Source: Gyrodactylus bullatarudis
Lineage: Eukaryota; Platyhelminthes; Monogenea; Gyrodactylidea; Gyrodactylidae
NCBI GenBank assembly: GCA_012064415.1
Contig: SSNU01000302.1
Coordinates: 1-64,000, forward strand
Length of the DNA stretch: 64,000 bases
Direction: 5' to 3'
Shown piece after piece: positions 57,983 to 64,000 of this stretch (the first letter of the stretch is position 1; the number at the start of each line of letters is the position of its first letter). The position numbers and the translations under genes are program-made. Under the pieces are notes generated by a model, which did not search any database, was not told where the DNA came from, and saw only the letters and a program-made list of their open reading frames with translations.

Positions 57983-58378
57983 ATGTTATTGAATTTATCA
58001 TGGAAGCCAAACAATTATAACCAATCAGTATTATCATCCATCAGGTCTAACATTTATTTCCTGTCAGTTATGGTGATACTATCTTGCCTCTCAGATCAAA
58101 TATCAGCTTACGATCTAAATGAGTATAATTTTAAAAACAACAACCAAGCTACTCGAGTGGACGATGAGAAAATATGGGCAGAGAAGAGGCTTATCAAGGG
58201 TCTACTCGAAGATTATGATAAGACCTCTAGGCCAGTTGTTGATGATGTAACAAAGACAATAAAAAATGATGGAACAATCACTCAACAGTTGACCATCGAA
58301 TTTGGCATAGAACTCTATCAGATCCTCGACCTAAATGAAATGGATCAAGTGTTGACCACTAGTGTCAGATCTCTATAT
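57983..58378 (+). CDS. Receptor exon 1: signal peptide and N-terminal helix
   Basis: Encodes residues 1-132: signal sequence with likely cleavage after ISA (about 43), then [19 protein letters not shown], the standard N-terminal helix of nicotinic subunits, and [13 protein letters not shown]. Donor TAT|GTTCGT at 58379, phase 0; reading through gives a spurious stop at 58397. Further 5' UTR exons are possible. Confidence 0.88.
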
Positions 58379-61300
58379 GTTCGTTATAATTTTATTTGAT
58401 TATTCGATAAATTGATATCAATCTTGTGTTGTTTCAGCGATGGCAAGATCACTTTCTAACATGGGTCCCTGCAGAGGTTGCCAATATCACATCAATAGAG
58501 ATTCCTTCTAATGAAATCTGGTTGCCTGACATATCTTTATATAACTAGTGAGCTTATTACGGCTATTTTGTGTTACGATTGCTCGATGATCATGGCAATC
58601 TCTCAACACAAATGGGATTTTAATTTTAAAAAATATGTTGTAAAGGTTGTGAGTGTTTTTCTAAAAATTTAATAAAATTGATGAGTGCCAATATAAAAAT
58701 GTTTCGGTCAAAATGCTTTTTGCTATTTTTAACACTCTCGTTACGGAAGGTCGTATACGTCCGATCGGTACTCAAAGGGTTACAAAAAATAAAGTCTACT
58801 TGTAAGCGACATATGTATTTTTAATTACCTTGCTAATTCAAAGTTCTTTTCATGGTGAAAAACAGTGGAATAGGAGTTTGGATCTTTTCGTATAAACTTG
58901 ACTATATCAAAAAATTGGTATTCAAGCATTTTCAAATGGATTTTAAATTCTGCAGTTATAAATTCTTGGGTTGTTTATAAAAGAAATAGTAGCCAACATC
59001 AACCCATGGATCTTATGGTATTTCAGCTCAAATTATCAAATGAATTAGTGGACGATATAAAATTTGAATCTAGGAAAAGAAGATTGGAAATAGATCCTGA
59101 GAATAATTTAAGACCTCCCTGAATCTTATAAAAATCTTATAAAGGAAAGGCTGAAGAAGTGCATTCAAATGGGAGTACTGAACTTAATTTGAACCTACCT
59201 ATGAAAGCTGTGTTGTCTTTTGTATTAATTCTGCTAAAAGTTGTTCTCAAATCTTTCAAGGTAATTAAAGATACATATGTCGCTTATAAGTATACTTGAT
59301 TTTTTGTAACCCTTTGAGTACCGATCGGATGTATACAACCTCATTGGAAAAATTATGCAGGAGTGATCCGACAAAAAAATTATCGGAACAAAAATTGATC
59401 ACATGAGTCAAATTTCAGAGTAGGATTACAGAAAAAAAAAAATAATATCCTTCTATTTTGGCCATTGGGAGCGAGAGGGTTAATGCAGTATATTCATGAG
59501 CAAAGAAATCTAAAATTACAATGATGTAAAGCATCAATGGTTATAAGTCCTTCATTCAATGAATCAATCAGATTCAAGCAAATTCACCTTTTTAGTAAAG
59601 TTTGATAACTTCGAGACCAGGAATGATGTAGCATGAACTCAAACGACACATTAGTGGAAAGAGCGCTTGATTCAGCATCAAATTCGAAAAACCTGAACTT
59701 TTCACTTTGGAACATATTTAAATTGATCTATTCATCCAATAATTTTTGCTAATTTTCAAGAAATTTTCAACTTTACTTTTGAATGCTTTTTCAGTATGAA
59801 AATATGTCTAAAATGTGTGAAATTTTTCGCTCTTTTGACTGGTACAAAATAATGGTGTTATCCAGTTTTTAAATTCAACCTATCCGGGACATGATTTAAC
59901 AAATTTATCTTTTTACATTTTTCCAAATTATATACCCAAACCTTGTAAGATAAAAAAAAATTCTGAACACAGATTCGGAGTCAGAATGAAAATGTACAAA
60001 AGAATTACAAAAGAATTGTATTATAAATCGATAAAAGTTAGTAAAGCTATTTTTTAATTCTAGCACCGGTGTTATTAATCATCACCACTTTCTAAATATA
60101 TATGTATTAGAGAGAATACAGTATCTTGATAATTTTTTATGTAATAAAACTATTGAATTGAATCTTTATTTAGTGCTGACGAGAGAATGTCCGAGAGGAA
60201 AGATTGCAATGTAATAGTCCACTATGATGGGACAGTTGAATGGTATCCTTTGGCTATCTACAAGAGCAATTGCTTTGTTAGCATAACGTATTTCCCTTTC
60301 GACAGTCAAAAATGTCGGATGAAATTTGGTCCTTGGACCTATGACGGGTAATATAATTATTTTGAGCACACAGATCTTCAATTTCTTAAATACTCCCTTA
60401 GGGCTCAAAAATTACTTTTCTTAAAATTAAAAGTCAATGTATCATCGGGGTTTGACACAGTTCATTATCTTTTTCATGATAAAGGGATCTATAGTTGTAA
60501 CTGGCCACAAATTTTTTTTCTTTTGACCCCTCGTCTTCTTCTAAATCCTCTAAGAAATGAATATTTCTACTGATATAGATAAAAATTTTCAAAACTTATT
60601 TATTCTCTGTCCCTTTAACAGTTGGCGTGTGAATATATCGTTTTATGATAAGAAGGAGATCTTATGGTTGGACAATTTCGTCGAAAGTTCCGAGTGGAAA
60701 GTACTTCAGACCAAAAGTGAATTCAATACAATAAAGTACATTTGTTGTCCGGAGATTTACGTGGACATATCCTATTATTTATATTTGAAACGACAGCCAG
60801 CTTTTTATCGATACATCTTGATACTTCCTTGTTTCCTATTATCAACTCTAACGTTAGTCTTATTTTGGCTTCCACCTGAAACACCGGCTAAAATTGTTTT
60901 GGGTGAGTAATTTTTGAATGATTGGCTAAATACCATAACTCGTAGAGATTTGATGTAGTCATTTGAGTATTAGATGAAATGTTGATGAAATAACTCCTTT
61001 TAACTAATATCTTTTAATCTATCTACTAATCTAAATATATTGTACTACTCAAGAGTAGTTACGCTGAAATTACTATAAATAGTATTTCATTCTATCATTT
61101 TTATGCTCTGACTTGTGAGGCTTTGGGTATAACACTTTAAAAAAATTAACCACTTGATAGAGGTTTAGGTAAATTTTCTAAATATTTCATTATCTTTAGG
61201 AATGAATATCTTTGTTGCCTTTTTTCTGTTATTGCTTCTCCTGAAGGATATAACGCCGTCAGCTGCGAGTAACTTTCCCCTACTCGGAGTCTACTACTGT

Positions 61301-62708
61301 TTCAATATGGGAATTATCACCTTATCTGCTTTCCTCAGCTGTATTACTGTGAATTTGCACTTTCGAACAGATGAGAAAACTAAGTTGCCAACTATCGTTA
61401 AAATTGTAAGTTTCAAATAATCATTTCAAGTCGATAAATTTAATTAACTTTTAAGCTTTCTCAAGTTAATAGTTCAAAAATGGTATCAGGCTATAGTTTG
61501 AGAAGACCCGACGTAATATAACGTTAATGTTTTCTCTAACATTCCTAATGAGTTTAGAACCAAACGAAAATATTCTTGATGAAGTTCGGCAATATTATCG
61601 TTCAAATTAAAATTTTCTCTTAAGTTTGCCTTATTCTTAATGAATAAAGAAACTAATTTTTGCATATTTTTTTCCGATCCAGATCATGTTCAAATATGTT
61701 GCCAAATTTCTTTGGGTTAAATCAATAGGAAATTATGACCATCTTACATGGGATGGAATCAAATCAAGATCGAGTGATGAATCTTCAGACGAAGATAAAA
61801 ATCCAATCAATCAAGTCCTTTATGGTACGCAAGGATCTGATAGCTTCTCGCCCAATGCCTCAACACCCTGCCAAGTTATAGTACCCCTGAAGAGGTCTAA
61901 GAAGAGAAAGCCTAAAACTCCGAATGGCGACAGCTCTGAGACCCATACAATAATCACGAATAGTTTTGTATCAGATCAACTTAACTGTGATCTATGCAAC
62001 TATGGCAAATATCCAGTTAATCAGACATCAATTAGACCGCAAGACTATAGAAAGACTGAGCCTTCCTGTTGTAATATTTGTAATCAATCTAGTTATCATG
62101 AGATTAGCAGGTATTCTCAGCCGGAATACAATTATGCTAGACAACCTGTGAAAAATTATTCCCAGACAAATGTCAACTCTAGAAAGTCAAAAACCTGTTG
62201 GTGTCAGAACCTCTTAAAGATTAAGGATACCTCAAACTATTTGAATTCATCACAGTTAAAAAGAGCAATGACAATGAAACCCTACATCATCAATACCCCC
62301 ATTACTCGGGAATATGATCCCTTAATGATGAGAACAATGGGTTTGCCCTGCAATTGTCATTTATGCCTTGAGAATGAAATCAAGAAGGAAGAAATAAATA
62401 CTATTATTTCAGATGTTACAGTTATTTGTGATACCCTAAAGTTTATCAGGACAACATCGGATCAGAAGAAGCGTACTCAACAAATTATCGATGAATGGCG
62501 TGATCTGGGAACAATTTTGGATAGGATATTTTTCATATTCTACTTCATAGCTGTTATAGCTTCAATATTGATATTCTTCATTGCCTCTGGTAATAATGAA
62601 TCTGTCCTTGAGGATAATGAGGAAGCACCATATAGGATGGTGGTATTCACCGATGAAAAGACCAATGAGAGTTATGTTAAAGAGATTACCAACACTTATA
62701 GTCCATGA
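57983..62708 (+). CDS. Nicotinic-type Cys-loop receptor alpha subunit, possibly anion-selective
   Basis: Six exons (57983-58378, 58438-58547, 60174-60347, 60622-60902, 61200-61405, 61683-62708) join in phase into about 730 residues. A signal peptide (hydrophobic run near 24-40) precedes a ligand-binding domain with loop D (W-x-D-x-x-L-x-W), loop A (WLPDISLYN), a Cys-loop C202-C216 with 13 residues between and the YFPFDSQKC signature, loop B (GPWTYDG), and adjacent cysteines C268-C269 in loop C, the mark of acetylcholine-binding alpha subunits. M1 is in exon 4, M2-M3 in exon 5, M4 near residues 665-690. Before M2 the usual GEK of cation channels is PAK (315-317), as in anion channels. The M3-M4 loop is long and rich in Cys-x2-Cys pairs. 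It would sit in neuronal or muscle membranes as part of a pentamer. Start chosen because the ATG at 57975 runs into a stop. Confidence 0.92.
58438..58547 (+). CDS. Receptor exon 2: loops D and A
   Basis: Acceptor gtttcag, 36 codons [14 protein letters not shown] to LPDISLYN, then two bases of a split codon. Contains ligand-binding loop D and loop A aromatic residues. An NIT N-glycosylation site is visible. Donor TA|GTGAGC. Confidence 0.92.
58729..59483. mobile_element. TTAA-flanked element in receptor intron 2
   Basis: TTAACACTCTCG at the left and CGAGAGGGTTAA at the right, TTAA on both sides. Inside, arms at 58775-58850 and 59262-59330 mirror each other (CCGATCGGTACTCAAAGGGT and ACCCTTTGAGTACCGATCGG). 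The frame at 58898-59122 lies inside it and has no recognised domain. Confidence 0.72.
59484..60173 (+). other. Rest of receptor intron 2
   Basis: 59560-59640 shares blocks with 22150-22230 (AAATTCACCTTT, GACCAGGAAT), so it holds an old repeat. No exon is seen. Confidence 0.45.
60174..60347 (+). CDS. Receptor exon 3: Cys-loop and loop B
   Basis: Completes Tyr169 and encodes residues 170-226, with the Cys-loop from C202 to C216 and loop B GPWTYDG. Acceptor tttatttag, donor GG|GTAATA. The antisense frame over it (60408-60166) is a shadow. Confidence 0.94.
60622..60902 (+). CDS. Receptor exon 4: loop C, M1, M1-M2 linker
   Basis: Residues 228-320. Contains loop [11 protein letters not shown] (vicinal cysteines at 60743-60748), helix M1 ([19 protein letters not shown]) and the linker LPPETPAK, with PAK at 60884-60892. 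The acceptor follows ccctttaacag and the donor is G|GTGAGT. Confidence 0.94.
61200..61405 (+). CDS. Receptor exon 5: pore helix M2 and M3
   Basis: Begins with the glycine 4' of M2, then [20 protein letters not shown] and M3 ([20 protein letters not shown]). The conserved leucine 9' is valine (V326). The outer ring 19'-20' is K336-D337. Donor ATT|GTAAGT. Confidence 0.93.
61683..62708 (+). CDS. Receptor exon 6: long cytoplasmic loop and M4
   Basis: 341 residues: start of the M3-M4 loop ([11 protein letters not shown]), an acidic patch ([10 protein letters not shown]), basic patch (KRSKKRKPK), several Cys pairs (CDLC, CNIC, CWC, CNCHLC), an amphipathic pre-M4 helix ([11 protein letters not shown]) and M4 ([20 protein letters not shown]). 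The tail continues about 40 residues past M4 with acidic residues. TGA at 62706. Confidence 0.92.
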   Translation: MMFKYVAKFLWVKSIGNYDHLTWDGIKSRSSDESSDEDKNPINQVLYGTQGSDSFSPNASTPCQVIVPLKRSKKRKPKTPNGDSSETHTIITNSFVSDQLNCDLCNYGKYPVNQTSIRPQDYRKTEPSCCNICNQSSYHEISRYSQPEYNYARQPVKNYSQTNVNSRKSKTCWCQNLLKIKDTSNYLNSSQLKRAMTMKPYIINTPITREYDPLMMRTMGLPCNCHLCLENEIKKEEINTIISDVTVICDTLKFIRTTSDQKKRTQQIIDEWRDLGTILDRIFFIFYFIAVIASILIFFIASGNNESVLEDNEEAPYRMVVFTDEKTNESYVKEITNTYSP

Positions 62709-64000
62709 TCCTTTCTTCCCTGGACTCTCAGAAGGAAACAATCGAAAACTTTTTTATCTCACTAATTTATTTTCAAATTAAAATTTGATTTTTACAAAGA
62801 TTTTTCATTCAAAAATCTCATCACGACCCCCTCCTCCCTCACAGTAGCAGAACAAATTTACTCGTATTGTACAGATGAAAACCTTTATACATATATTTAT
62901 TTTCAAATGTTGCAAAATCAGCTAAGGGAACATATTGATGTTCTTCATTTTAGTAGAAGAAGAGTAACCCGTCTGAGAATACTACAGAGTAATGGTGATA
63001 ACAGTTATAAAGTGGTAGAAACTGACCGACAAGCAACAAGTGAAATAGAAAAAATATATGATAAATATGTATATATACGAGTGTGCATATATATACATTC
63101 ATTAGATAGATTACAACATTATTTGAATTGAGTTCACCCTTGATCTCTGTATTCATCTTTGATCTTTTACCCATTTGATCTTTTAGACATTCTATCTAAA
63201 GGAGAGCACTAATCTTGTACTAGAATATATATAAAATGATATGCATTATATCCATTGAGTGATCCCTTTTAATTATATACATATTATTAATAATGGGAAA
63301 TCTACAAATTGATGAGTGATTATTGAAAAGAAGATGTTATACAAAAATAAAAGAAATTCTTTGAAATATTATTCTTTTTTATGTAGATACTTGCAAGTAG
63401 CTAGATGTTACATTCGAATAAATACTTTTAAGTTCAGGGTTATTTAACTAAACTATAATAGATTTGCTACAATACAAGCCAGAATACAACCTTATATTGA
63501 GGTAGCAAGCGAACAACGTTATAATCAATCAATGAAGAAATGATACGCATTCAGGACTCCTGACTCAGGAGATTCTAGATTCAAGTCCTGGCGGGGTTAC
63601 CATCTGGTAGACGCGCTCACACGTTAGGGTACTAATTCCAACAGGCCTAAAGGCATACGTGTGTCACGTTCACCACATATTATTTCGAGTTAAATATTCA
63701 CATAAACGTGAGAGAATCCTCTTAAGTTCATAATTCAAAAGTTGGAAGAGTTGGAATATACTAAATCACTAAATGTACATTTCTTAAAGGATCATCAGTA
63801 GTGTCACTTTAAAAAAGTCAATAAATATTAGACTAGGGTGAAATTTTACTTTCTCCGGACAACTCACGAGAAAGTACTTACTCTTCTGATAAAATTTAGT
63901 ACTCAGATCATGTTTTCCATAATTTTAAAACACGAAAACCATTCTCCATTATGTCATTGCCCATTTTTCCCACAATATCTCACGGACATGATAAAATAAC
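62709..64000. other. Receptor 3' UTR and downstream sequence
   Basis: 63503-63535 shares a block with 31697-31740. About 63545-63600 is tRNA-like (CTCCTGACTCAGGAG hairpin, GATTCAAGTCC B box), likely an old SINE. No further genes. Confidence 0.45.
63346..63351 (+). terminator. Candidate polyadenylation signal of receptor gene
   Basis: AATAAA about 640 bases after the stop. Another lies at 63417-63422. Which is used is not visible. Confidence 0.4.

Noticed and set aside
58700..58735. GACCGAAAC on the minus strand as a ribozyme
   Set aside because: No CUGANGA core lies upstream, so only half of the motif is present.
60166..60408. Antisense ORF over receptor exon 3
   Set aside because: Shadow of a strongly conserved Cys-loop exon on the other strand.

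Overview
This window comes from an AT-rich animal genome, probably an arthropod. Genes are split by GT-AG introns, the dynamin exons read like insect Shibire, and the intergenic DNA is packed with Penelope-like retroelements and palindromic MITEs. A copepod such as a sea louse would fit, but that is a guess from memory and not something the sequence proves.

Layout. From 1 to about 13,680 (+ strand) lies the 3' half of a dynamin gene: end of the stalk, PH domain, GTPase effector domain, proline-rich tail. Its GTPase exons lie to the left of the window. An antisense Penelope-like reverse transcriptase sits in one of its introns, and a 1-kb inverted-repeat transposon sits in another. From about 13,680 to 57,980 I find no host gene. 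That 44 kb is a repeat landscape: a tRNA-derived SINE, a decayed transposon protein gene (19.5-20.6 kb), Penelope fragments at 33.5-35.0 and 43.1-43.8 kb, a decayed LINE (52.6-53.5 kb), and several families of foldback elements. From 57,983 to about 63,350 (+ strand) lies a complete six-exon gene for a Cys-loop receptor subunit of nicotinic alpha type, with an anion-channel-like PAK sequence before the pore helix.

The most unusual content is a set of hammerhead ribozyme motifs. One at 21,721-21,765 (- strand) has every core base and three stems. It sits at the centre of a 400-bp inverted repeat, next to a tRNA-type B box. Two others belong to Penelope copies (about 1,406-1,459 and 43,059-43,115). 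They share a design with covarying stem I arms and a possible pseudoknot between loop II and sequence 3' of stem I. Degenerate relatives occur near 28.9, 34.9 and 40.3 kb.

How the parts relate. Dynamin (vesicle scission) and the receptor (synaptic signalling) are ordinary host genes with no operon-like link. The DNA between them records nested transposition, the clearest case being a three-level nest at 42.46-44.02 kb. TTAA-flanked and TA-flanked MITE families, and Penelope elements with self-cleaving RNA motifs, account for much of the non-coding DNA that I could classify.
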